Below, in pieces: positions 38,171-46,099 of a stretch of DNA of 64,000 bases. Numbering within the stretch: the stretch's first letter is position 1; each line of letters begins with the position of its first letter. The notes under the pieces are model-generated. The model saw nothing but the letters and a program-made list of their open reading frames with translations. It searched no databases and was not told the origin of the DNA. The translations under genes and the position numbers were made by a program. Source of the DNA: a candidate division BRC1 bacterium ADurb.Bin183 (GTDB taxonomy: Bacteria; Sumerlaeota; Sumerlaeia; MWCT01); NCBI GenBank assembly GCA_002070185.1, contig MWCT01000003.1:1-64000 (forward strand), written 5' to 3'.

Positions 38171-39754
38171 ATGCGTTATTTCTTTATTGTTCTATGCTTG
38201 ATATTTCTTATATTGGCGCTCGCCCCGGCATCCGCTCAGACAACATTTGCGCAGGATGCGCCCACGTCACAATCCGTTCTCGAGCTGCCGGATTTTTATA
38301 AAAAGGACGCCCTTCCCTTGACCCTTAATCAGGTCATCACAAAAACGCTTGAAAACAATCTCAAGATTCGCATCAGCGATTATGACCGTCAAATTGCCGA
38401 GGCGGAAATCAACATCCAAAAAGGCATATTCGACCTCATGCTCAGCGCAAAACTTTCCGCAAGCAATAACGAGTTCCAACAACCCGCAACCAACTTCCCC
38501 GTTTCTGAAAATAAAAAATACTCAGGCGAAACAACCCTCTCCCAATTGATTCCAACCGGCGGGATTCTTGGATTCAGCTATAAAACTAGCCGCGATAAAA
38601 CCAACACATTCGCCATAGATCCCTACTATCAACAGGGCGGCTCTCTCTTTTTCCGCCAACCTCTATTAAAAAATTTCGGATCCTACATGACACTTGCCGG
38701 CATCCGCATTGCCCAAAACTATGAACTCATGTCCCGCGAGGCGTTCCGCTCTATGGTTCAAGAACAAATTGCCGCCGTCACAAAGGCGTATTGGAACCTC
38801 GTCTTTGCCATCCAATATTACGAAGTTCAAAGGCTCACCCTTTTTCAAGCGCAGGATTTTCTGCGCATCGCCAACGTCAGCTATCGAACAGGCGTCATCC
38901 CAGAATCGGAGGTTTTGCAGGCAAAGGCGCGAGTCGCCGTTCAAGAAGAACACGTGGTCATCGCTGAAAGCGCAATCAAAGCCACACAGGACCAACTCAA
39001 AATTTACATGAACATCTCCCGCGCGGAAAAAGGGTGGGATAAATTCTATCTTCCCATTGACGAACCCAATGTTGTCTCCATTCAGCTGGATACCGAATCC
39101 TTTATAGCCGCAGCATTCAAGATGCGCCCCGATTATCTGCAGGCGCAGATTGATTTGCAAAATAAGAAAATCAACCGCAATACAGCAAAAAATCGCAAAC
39201 TCCCCGATTTAAGCATTGTCGCATCCGCAGGACGTTCCGGTCTTGATGACAGCCACTCCGGCGCGTGGGATGAACTGCACACTTATGATTATCACAACTA
39301 CACCGCCGGTCTTGAACTCGAATTTCCACTCCAGAATCGCGCCGCGCGTTTCCGATACAAACAGGCGGTTCTTCAATATGAAAAATCAGAAGAAATAATA
39401 CGCAACCTCGAAAATATTATCGTCTTAGATATTCGCAACTCCGTCCGCAGCCTCGAAACAGACCAAAAACGCGTTCAGGTGACGCAGGTGGCGGTTGATG
39501 CGGAAAAGGCAAAATTGGATTCAGAAATGCAGCGCTACCGTGTCGGTCTTTCCACAAGCTATAATGTCCTTGAATTCCAAAAAGATTATGCCGAGGCGCT
39601 TGTGCGCCATATACAGAGCAAAATAAGTTTCAACCAAGACCTGATCGAACTCGAAAAAGCAAAAGGGACGCTCCTTCCGCGCTTTGGAATCGTTGATGTT
39701 CCCGCTATTCAACAAAGGCTGGAGCCGGTCAGTCTGGATGAAGTTCAGCAATAA
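38171..39754 (+). CDS. TolC-family outer-membrane efflux protein
   Basis: The 527-residue product has a Sec signal peptide ending near ASAQ (23) and two outer-membrane-efflux repeats rich in helix (about 50-280 and 300-500), with LTLNQVITKTLENNLKIRISDYDRQ at the start, the usual TolC arrangement. Trimers form a channel across the outer membrane and periplasm. An AAAGGG site precedes the ATG. No membrane-fusion protein or inner-membrane pump lies next to it, so the partner pump is elsewhere. Confidence 0.9.
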   Translation: MRYFFIVLCLIFLILALAPASAQTTFAQDAPTSQSVLELPDFYKKDALPLTLNQVITKTLENNLKIRISDYDRQIAEAEINIQKGIFDLMLSAKLSASNNEFQQPATNFPVSENKKYSGETTLSQLIPTGGILGFSYKTSRDKTNTFAIDPYYQQGGSLFFRQPLLKNFGSYMTLAGIRIAQNYELMSREAFRSMVQEQIAAVTKAYWNLVFAIQYYEVQRLTLFQAQDFLRIANVSYRTGVIPESEVLQAKARVAVQEEHVVIAESAIKATQDQLKIYMNISRAEKGWDKFYLPIDEPNVVSIQLDTESFIAAAFKMRPDYLQAQIDLQNKKINRNTAKNRKLPDLSIVASAGRSGLDDSHSGAWDELHTYDYHNYTAGLELEFPLQNRAARFRYKQAVLQYEKSEEIIRNLENIIVLDIRNSVRSLETDQKRVQVTQVAVDAEKAKLDSEMQRYRVGLSTSYNVLEFQKDYAEALVRHIQSKISFNQDLIELEKAKGTLLPRFGIVDVPAIQQRLEPVSLDEVQQ

Positions 39755-39778
39755 ATCCACTCCGCGGTTGAGCCTTTC

Positions 39779-41389
39779 ATGATAAAAAAAATCGGGATAC
39801 TTGCAGCGCCGGCTTTATTATCCGCTATCCTTTTGCGTTTAAGTTTCCCAAAGCCTTCCCTTTATCCGCTTGCCTTTATCGGGTTTTTTCCCTTATTTGC
39901 CGCCCTGATGAAGATGGAGCGTCCGCGCGATGGACTCTTCATCGGATTTATTTTTGGATTTATATTTTATTACTCTAATATTTTTTGGCTCAATACGCTC
40001 GCCTATTACAATAAATTCATCTACCTCGGAATCCTGCTGCTTGGAATCTATCTGGGACTATTCGGCGCGCTCTTTGGATGGCTGGCGGTTCTGCTTAAAA
40101 AACGCATCTCGAAAACCGCCTTATTCTTTTACCCGTCTCTTTGGGTTGCAATTGAGTATCTGCGCAATATGGGACAGCTTTCTTTCCCGTGGTCATATAT
40201 CTCGGCATCGCAAGCGGCGAATCTCCCGTTCATTCAAATATGCTCCATAACAGGCATCTGGGGCGTCTCATTCTTTTTGGCTCTCGCAAACACGGCGCTC
40301 GCCATAGCATTTCTCCGCATCAAAGAACGGAGGAAGTTTAGCGAAATTATCTCCGCGCCATTATGGATTGCCGCCGTCATTGCATTAAATCACATATATG
40401 GGATAACCCGGTTATACTCCAAAAATGAACCAACTCATCCGCCGTTGCGGGCGGCGCTGATTCAAACGGACATTCCGCAAAAAATCAAGTATGCCGGTTA
40501 TGCGGGAACTGAGGATGATACCAAAAATATCCCCCCGCAATTGGAATCAGTCAATTTTGAAATGCTCTCCAAAATAGAAACCCGCGGCGCCGACCTTGTC
40601 CTCTTTCCGGAATCCGCCGTCATATCCCCTTATTTCGCCTATCAAAAAGAATTGCTGAATAAACTCAGCAAAGAGGCGAAACGCATCTCCGCCCCCATCC
40701 TCATCGGCGCAAACCGCGAGGTCTTCTTTGATGAGCAGGGAAGAATCGTCGGACCAAACGATAAAATCTTCGCCGTCAACGCCTATAACTCCGCATGGTT
40801 TATAAAAAAAGACGGCAGCCTCTTCCAGCAGTCTTACGATAAAATTCACCTTGTCCCATTCGGCGAACACCTCCCATATTTTGACCTGATACCCGGCTTT
40901 CAGCGCATCATCGTCCAGACGGGCAGTTTCCTCAAAGGCGTAAACTACACGCTTTTTCCCGTCGAGTCTGAGGGACATCAATACCATTTCGGCGCGGTCA
41001 TCTGTTTTGAGAGCAGCTTCGGATGGCTGTTTCGGAAATTCACAAACCGCGGCGCGGACTTTATCGCTATCATGACAAACGACGGCTGGTATGAAAATAG
41101 CGCCGGACCTTTCCAACATGCAGACCTTTCCATTTTTCGGGCTATTGAAACAGGGCGCTATGTCTTGCGCTGTTCAAACAGAGGACCTTCTTGGATTATC
41201 AAACCCAACGGTAAAATTGCAAAAACAACATCGCTCAATGAAAGATGCATCCTGACCGGAATTATTTATCCCATGAAGAATAAAACCATCTATGCGGCAA
41301 TAGGCGATTGGATGGCGCTCCCCTATTTCATCTTGCCGATGCTGGCGTTTTACAATCATTTCAAAAAACGCAGGAAAATAAAAAAATGA
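39779..41389 (+). CDS. lnt: Apolipoprotein N-acyltransferase Lnt
   Basis: Lnt adds the third acyl chain to lipoproteins in the inner membrane, a typical diderm step. The 536-residue product has about seven N-terminal membrane segments and a carbon-nitrogen hydrolase domain with the catalytic triad visible as Glu in LVLFPESAV, Lys in YDKIHLVPFGEH and Cys in VICFESSFG. C-terminal MTNDGWYENSAGPFQH and the last helix are also conserved. The stop overlaps the next gene by ATGA. With lgt at 56700 the window encodes two of the three lipoprotein-processing enzymes. Confidence 0.95.
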   Translation: MIKKIGILAAPALLSAILLRLSFPKPSLYPLAFIGFFPLFAALMKMERPRDGLFIGFIFGFIFYYSNIFWLNTLAYYNKFIYLGILLLGIYLGLFGALFGWLAVLLKKRISKTALFFYPSLWVAIEYLRNMGQLSFPWSYISASQAANLPFIQICSITGIWGVSFFLALANTALAIAFLRIKERRKFSEIISAPLWIAAVIALNHIYGITRLYSKNEPTHPPLRAALIQTDIPQKIKYAGYAGTEDDTKNIPPQLESVNFEMLSKIETRGADLVLFPESAVISPYFAYQKELLNKLSKEAKRISAPILIGANREVFFDEQGRIVGPNDKIFAVNAYNSAWFIKKDGSLFQQSYDKIHLVPFGEHLPYFDLIPGFQRIIVQTGSFLKGVNYTLFPVESEGHQYHFGAVICFESSFGWLFRKFTNRGADFIAIMTNDGWYENSAGPFQHADLSIFRAIETGRYVLRCSNRGPSWIIKPNGKIAKTTSLNERCILTGIIYPMKNKTIYAAIGDWMALPYFILPMLAFYNHFKKRRKIKK

Positions 41390-42243
41390 AAAAATTCGCT
41401 CCCCTTTTATTTTTCCTCCTCTGTTTCATGGCAGCGGCGCAGCCTCCTCAACGCATCATATCCGGCGCCCCCAATTTCACGGAAATACTCTTTGCGCTGG
41501 AACTGGGCGAACGTCTGGTCGCCGTAACTGATTTCTGCAAATATCCGCCCGAGGCGATGCGCAAGGAGAAAATCGGCGGCTACATCAACCCCAACATGGA
41601 AAAAATTATCAGCCTCCATCCAAACCTTGTCATCATCCCAAAAACAAAAAGCGAACTGCCAAAAAAACTGGCGCGCCTGAATATCCCCGTCCTTGAACTG
41701 CCCAATGAATCCGTCGCCGACGTCCTGCATGCTGTTTCAGCTATCGCAGAACGCTGCGGCGTCCCTGCTATGGGAACGCATCTGAAAACCCAAATGGAAA
41801 ATGAACTCGCCCAACTGCAATCGCGCTTTGCCGATAAGCCAAAAGTGCGGACCCTGCTTGTCGTCAGCCGCGCCCCCGATTCGCTGAAAGATATCTACGC
41901 CGCAGCATCGGGAACGTTTCTGGATGAGCTCCTAAATATTGCCGGCGGGGAAAATGTCTTTGCCAAACAGCCCGCGCTCTATCCAAAAATATCCCGCGAA
42001 TCTCTAATCGCATTCAATCCCGATGTCATCCTCGATATGACCTTTTTCAACACAACGCACACAACAGACACAATGCAAACAGCGCTCAAACCGTGGTATG
42101 ACCTCCCCGTAATCAACGCCGTCAAACATCGGCGCGTTTATCTTATCACAGACCCGTCTCTAACCATCCAAGGCGCAAGGCTTCCCCAATCGGCTCGTCT
42201 CATCGCCGACTTAATCCATAAAAATGAAGAAGATAAACCGTGA
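41386..42243 (+). CDS. BtuF-like ABC substrate-binding protein (cobalamin/siderophore family)
   Basis: The 285-residue product has a Sec signal peptide (MKKFAPLLFFLLCFMAAAQ) without a lipobox Cys, so it is a soluble periplasmic protein. It has the helical-backbone binding fold of the BtuF/FhuD/FecB group, with APNFTEILFALELGERLVAV, YINPNMEKIISLHPNLVI and an LDELLNIAGGENVF stretch. The ATG at 41386 overlaps the lnt stop as ATGA. The ligand could be cobalamin or an iron chelate. The ATPase gene follows directly, but no permease lies between. Confidence 0.88.
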   Translation: MKKFAPLLFFLLCFMAAAQPPQRIISGAPNFTEILFALELGERLVAVTDFCKYPPEAMRKEKIGGYINPNMEKIISLHPNLVIIPKTKSELPKKLARLNIPVLELPNESVADVLHAVSAIAERCGVPAMGTHLKTQMENELAQLQSRFADKPKVRTLLVVSRAPDSLKDIYAAASGTFLDELLNIAGGENVFAKQPALYPKISRESLIAFNPDVILDMTFFNTTHTTDTMQTALKPWYDLPVINAVKHRRVYLITDPSLTIQGARLPQSARLIADLIHKNEEDKP

Positions 42244-43028
42244 ACACCTGCCTCGCATATCACAATGTCTCCTTTTCATACGGGGAAAGAGCCGTGCTTC
42301 GCCGCATCTCCTTTTCTATGGATAAGGGAGAGATTCTCGGAATTCTCGGACCAAACGGCGCAGGCAAAACCACCATCCTCAAATGCCTTCTCAAAACGGT
42401 ATCCATAAAAGAAGGAACCATTAACCTTTTTAACAAGGCATTAACACATTACAGCCAGATGGAGGCATCCCGCCTCATAAGCTATGTCCCGCAGGAAATA
42501 AACATACCATTTTCTTTCAGCGTCTCTGAGGTCATCATGATGGGACGCTACCCGCATAAATCTCCCATATCTATCGAAGGCGATGCCGAGCGCTGCCTTG
42601 TCGAAAAGACTCTCCTACAAATTGAAGGGCAAAGCCTTGCCCATCGCCCGTTCAATGAACTCAGCGGCGGGGAAAAGCAGCGGATTTTGCTGGCGCGCGC
42701 AATGGTTCAGGATACGCCGCTCATGCTGCTTGACGAACCGACCTCCAACCTTGACATAAAAAATATTACCATGCTCCTGAAAATCCTTCAAGAGCGCCGC
42801 AACAATACCGGTCAATCTATCTTATTTGTGACACACGATTTGAATTTTTGCGCCAGCCTTGCCGATAAAGCGGTGTTATTGAAGGAGGGAGACATTCTGG
42901 CAACTGGAAAGCCGAAGGATGTTTTGACGCCGGATAATCTGCGCAGGCTTTATGAAACGGATGTGCGAATCATAGAGGATGCCGCCACAGGCGAGCGATT
43001 CTTTACATATCAATCCAAAGGCGGATAA
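42240..43028 (+). CDS. ABC transporter ATPase (FecE/BtuD family)
   Basis: The 262-residue ATPase has Walker A (GPNGAGKTT), a Q-loop region, the signature LSGGEKQR, Walker B (LLDEPTSNLD) and the switch His (FVTHDLNF), all in FecE/BtuD spacing. It would power import of the ligand bound by the preceding protein. The start is a GTG in a GTGA overlap with that gene. A BtuC/FecD-type permease is normally in the same operon but is absent from the window. The gene ends 16 bp from the convergent flavodoxin gene. Confidence 0.93.
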   Translation: MNTCLAYHNVSFSYGERAVLRRISFSMDKGEILGILGPNGAGKTTILKCLLKTVSIKEGTINLFNKALTHYSQMEASRLISYVPQEINIPFSFSVSEVIMMGRYPHKSPISIEGDAERCLVEKTLLQIEGQSLAHRPFNELSGGEKQRILLARAMVQDTPLMLLDEPTSNLDIKNITMLLKILQERRNNTGQSILFVTHDLNFCASLADKAVLLKEGDILATGKPKDVLTPDNLRRLYETDVRIIEDAATGERFFTYQSKGG

Positions 43029-43044
43029 ACCCGTTGCGCCTTTT

Positions 43045-43518
43045 TCATTTCGATTCGATGTCTTTGATAAACGCCGACAGTTTTTCGCTAAAAAGATTTT
43101 TGACGACCTCTTTTTGTTTCAAACCCAACGTGCCAATCGGAGCCTTGCCGCACAAAACCTGCATGTTGTCAAAAGCAGACTGAATGCCTGAATCGCGTGT
43201 GGTGCAAAAAAAGGCAACCGACTTAAACATATCTTTGAATTGCGTGAGATACGCCCTCATCGCGCAGGATATTGTACCTGTCCAAACCGGCGTCCCCAAA
43301 ATTACCAGATCATAATCGCTCGGTTGCTTTTGCGGAGGCTTAATCTCCGTCGCGTGTTTAAGGGCGGCATCCTTGCACGAGACAAAAAAACCTATCGCCC
43401 CTTTGCGATCTTTCAAGTCAACTATTTCCTCCATATCGCAGGAAAGCTGGCTGCGCATCGCCTCTGCCAGTTTGCGGCACGTGCCGGTTCGCGAATAGAA
43501 AGCGATAAGAATTTTCAT
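43045..43518 (-). CDS. Flavodoxin-family protein
   Basis: The 157-residue product begins with the FMN phosphate loop (ILIAFYSRTGTCRKLAEAM) and has the isoalloxazine-binding VILGTPVWTGTISCAMRAYL segment and AFFCTTRDSG. It therefore probably binds FMN and carries or senses electrons; it could also be an oxygen- or quinone-related flavodoxin-like reductase. A good AAAAAGGAG lies about 10 nt upstream. Its start overlaps the stop of the P-loop gene by ATGA, so the two are coupled and presumably work together. Confidence 0.88.
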   Translation of the reverse strand: MKILIAFYSRTGTCRKLAEAMRSQLSCDMEEIVDLKDRKGAIGFFVSCKDAALKHATEIKPPQKQPSDYDLVILGTPVWTGTISCAMRAYLTQFKDMFKSVAFFCTTRDSGIQSAFDNMQVLCGKAPIGTLGLKQKEVVKNLFSEKLSAFIKDIESK

Positions 43519-44624
43519 GGCGTCAGACTCCTTTTTACGAAAAGTTTGCTTTGAATTTTTTCAAATAACTCTCCTGCGCCGTCGCGCATAATATCAATCA
43601 CAGGAAGCGCCATCACGCGCCGGAATTCATCCCCCAGCTCCTCCCTATCAATGAAAGATGGCTCAAAATAACCGCGTCTGCCAATCTGGCGCGGATAGAA
43701 TGGATTAATAGCGACGCCAAGCACATCCAGAGGATGCCTGTATTGGATGCCCGCGCCGCGCATAATCAATTGAGTGAGATTCTCCCATACGGGAATCGGC
43801 TTGCCCCCCGCCAAAAGCATGGTCGGCGCAAACAATTCAAAAACCTTCTCTTCAAGGCGGGCATCGCCCTGTTCCAAAATCCCCTTTAAAGCCTTGTGGG
43901 AAAGCACGCCTGGGAGCGCAATCCGCGCCGCGCCCGCCGGCATCGCCTCGGCAACAAGCCCGCCCTCTTCTGCCGTCAAAAGCGATGAAAGCCCGTTTAT
44001 GCTTTTTGTTTCCCCGTTGCCCTGTCGAATAATTACCTGCTCGGGATGCTCCGCGTCCAATAAAGAAACGCCCGCGCCGCCCAGATGAAATATATCAAGA
44101 ATCGCCTTCATCTCCTGCGCCAGATGCGGAATATCAACGCTGCGTGCGGCGCCGGTGGCAAAAATGACGGCGTCTGCCGCCGCCATCGGAACCATCCGCC
44201 CGAGCGCTCCATCAATGAGAATCACCCGCGCAAACGGTTTCAACCTCTCCAAAATAGAACGAAGCCCGTGCGTGTTATTCGGTCCGGCGAGCATGATGCG
44301 TCCGGGCGATGCGATGCGGACGAGCTGCACACGCCCAAGCGAGGTTTCTTCATCGGTTGTCTCAAGGATCTCGCAAACGGCTGTGGCTTGGCGCACGCAT
44401 GCCTCCGCCGTGCAGATATGGATACCTTCATAAACATCAAGACGCGGCTTGGGCAGCAGCGTCAAATTGTCAATCGCCTCGCCGTCGTAGCCAATGCCCG
44501 TCAGCGCCAAAGGAACGCCGCGGCGACGGGCTTCCTCCATCAAGGCTGCCAGCACGGTGGTCTTCCCGGTATTCTTCGCCGTGCCAACAATGCCGACGCT
44601 GATGCGATGAACATCATTGCTCAA
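43515..44624 (-). CDS. P-loop NTPase resembling KamB-type aminomutase reactivase
   Basis: The 369-residue product has Walker A (GTAKNTGKTT, residues 14-23) at its N-terminus and the stretches LTGIGYDGEAID, ICTAEACV, VQLVRIASPGRIMLAGPNN and VILIDGALGRM with a following ATGAARS. From memory this pattern fits the NTPase subunit (KamB/Or-4 type) that accompanies B12-dependent lysine or ornithine aminomutases; I have not checked it. No aminomutase or MutS-like KamC gene is nearby. The start is TTG at 44624 with AAAGG upstream, as no ATG exists before the P-loop. A dethiobiotin-synthetase-like or MobB-like ATPase is an alternative. It overlaps the flavodoxin gene by ATGA. Confidence 0.6.
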   Translation of the reverse strand: MSNDVHRISVGIVGTAKNTGKTTVLAALMEEARRRGVPLALTGIGYDGEAIDNLTLLPKPRLDVYEGIHICTAEACVRQATAVCEILETTDEETSLGRVQLVRIASPGRIMLAGPNNTHGLRSILERLKPFARVILIDGALGRMVPMAAADAVIFATGAARSVDIPHLAQEMKAILDIFHLGGAGVSLLDAEHPEQVIIRQGNGETKSINGLSSLLTAEEGGLVAEAMPAGAARIALPGVLSHKALKGILEQGDARLEEKVFELFAPTMLLAGGKPIPVWENLTQLIMRGAGIQYRHPLDVLGVAINPFYPRQIGRRGYFEPSFIDREELGDEFRRVMALPVIDIMRDGAGELFEKIQSKLFVKRSLTP

Positions 44625-44753
44625 AATAATAAAACCTTTTACGATATTAGTAATTATTCTCTAATACTCACCTCAAACATCTGTCAATTTTCAAACAAAA
44701 TTTTGCACCTCTGGATATGAAAGTTATTATTTTGCAAGGGACTGAATTTTTCC

Positions 44754-44781
44754 TTGCGTTCTATTTTGCGCCCAATATAGA
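44754..44781 (+). promoter_or_regulatory. Possible sigma-70 promoter for tyrS
   Basis: TTGCGT (44754-44759) and TATAGA (44776-44781) are 16 bp apart, about 70 bp upstream of the tyrS start. The match is reasonable but not strong. No T-box or other long leader structure was recognised. Confidence 0.35.
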
Positions 44782-44851
44782 TGTCTAAGCCTTTGTTTTT
44801 GAAGAAATATAATGGGAAAGTCAAATTTTTCGGAGGGTGTTTGTTTCTGCA

Positions 44852-46063
44852 ATGCATATCCCTGAGGCAATTAAATCAGATTGGGCTCAAATTATATCCG
44901 GCGCTGTGGATGTAATTCCCGAAGATGAACTGGTCGCCAAAATTGAAAAATCTAAAAAATCGGGACAGCCGCTGCGCGTCAAATACGGCGCAGACCCTTC
45001 CGCTCCCGATATTCATTTAGGTCATACAGTCCCCATCAGAAAATTGCGGCAGTTTCAGGATATGGGACACATTGTCGTTTTTATCATCGGGGATTTTACC
45101 GCGCGCATCGGCGACCCCACCGGAAAATCGGAAACTCGCAAAAGACTCTCCCCGGAAGAAGTTGACGTCAACGCCCAGACTTATTTGAACCAAATTTTCA
45201 AAATCCTTGACCCGGATAAAACAGAAGTTGTGCGCAATTCCTCATGGTTCGACACTATGACCTTCACGAAAATTATCGAACTCGGCGCCAAATACACAGT
45301 GGCAAGGATGCTCGAACGCGACGATTTCCACAAACGTTTTACAGAAGAACGCCCGATTTTTGTCCATGAATTTCTTTATCCCCTTGCGCAGGCATGGGAC
45401 TCCGTCGAGGTTCGCTCCGATATCGAAATCGGCGGCACAGACCAACGCTTCAATCTGCTCGTGGGTAGGGAAATCCAGCGCGAGGTGGGACAGACGCCCC
45501 AATGCGTCCTCACCGTTCCCCTCCTTGTAGGCACAGACGGCATCAACAAAATGAGCAAATCGTTGGGCAATTACATCGGCATCACCGAATCCCCGCGCGA
45601 GATGTTCGGCAAAACCATGAGCATCCCCGATAACCTCATCGGCGATTATTTCCTCCTTGCCCTCGGCTATAAAAAAGACGAGGTGGATAGATTCGATAAA
45701 GAAATGAAAACGGGCGCGCTCAATCCGCGAGACCTCAAGGCGCGGCTCGCCCGAGAAATAGCGGCTCTCTATCACAGCGCCGCCGCCGCACAGGATGCGG
45801 AAGAGGAGTTCAACCGCATCTTCCGCGAAAAAGAACTGCCCGATGAAATCGAAGAAAAAACTTTCGGCAAAGATGCGACTATCACGAACATCCTCACAAC
45901 CGCCGGCATGGCGCCCTCCAACCGCGAGGCGCGCCGCCTCATAACAGGCGGAGGCGTTTATATTGATTCCTCCCGCGTGGACTCGCCCGAACTGGCGCTG
46001 CCGCCGGGAGAACATATCATGAAGGTCGGCAAACGTCGTTTTTTAAGGATTATTATTCAATAG
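44852..46063 (+). CDS. tyrS: Tyrosyl-tRNA synthetase
   Basis: The 403-residue class I synthetase charges tRNA-Tyr. It shows HIGH (APDIHLGHTVPIRKL), the tyrosine-site IGGTDQRFNLLVGRE, the KMSKS loop (GINKMSKSLGNYIG) and a C-terminal S4 RNA-binding domain (REARRLITGGGVYID). The GDPTGKSETRK insert and KMSKS form suit the TyrZ-like bacterial subgroup. ATG 44852 is chosen; a GTG at 44837 lies within the ribosome-binding site itself, which is a strong GGAGGG although 14-15 nt from the ATG. Confidence 0.95.
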   Translation: MHIPEAIKSDWAQIISGAVDVIPEDELVAKIEKSKKSGQPLRVKYGADPSAPDIHLGHTVPIRKLRQFQDMGHIVVFIIGDFTARIGDPTGKSETRKRLSPEEVDVNAQTYLNQIFKILDPDKTEVVRNSSWFDTMTFTKIIELGAKYTVARMLERDDFHKRFTEERPIFVHEFLYPLAQAWDSVEVRSDIEIGGTDQRFNLLVGREIQREVGQTPQCVLTVPLLVGTDGINKMSKSLGNYIGITESPREMFGKTMSIPDNLIGDYFLLALGYKKDEVDRFDKEMKTGALNPRDLKARLAREIAALYHSAAAAQDAEEEFNRIFREKELPDEIEEKTFGKDATITNILTTAGMAPSNREARRLITGGGVYIDSSRVDSPELALPPGEHIMKVGKRRFLRIIIQ

Positions 46064-46099
46064 AACAGACATTAATATTTTCAAAACGAGGTGGAGGCA

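Noticed and set aside
41200..41386. Cobalamin riboswitch before the BtuF-like gene
   Set aside because: The start lies in an overlap with lnt and the upstream sequence is plainly lnt coding; no B12-box seen.
45242..46015. 257-residue open frame antisense to tyrS
   Set aside because: Fully inside a certain gene on the other strand, no recognisable domain and no good start signal.
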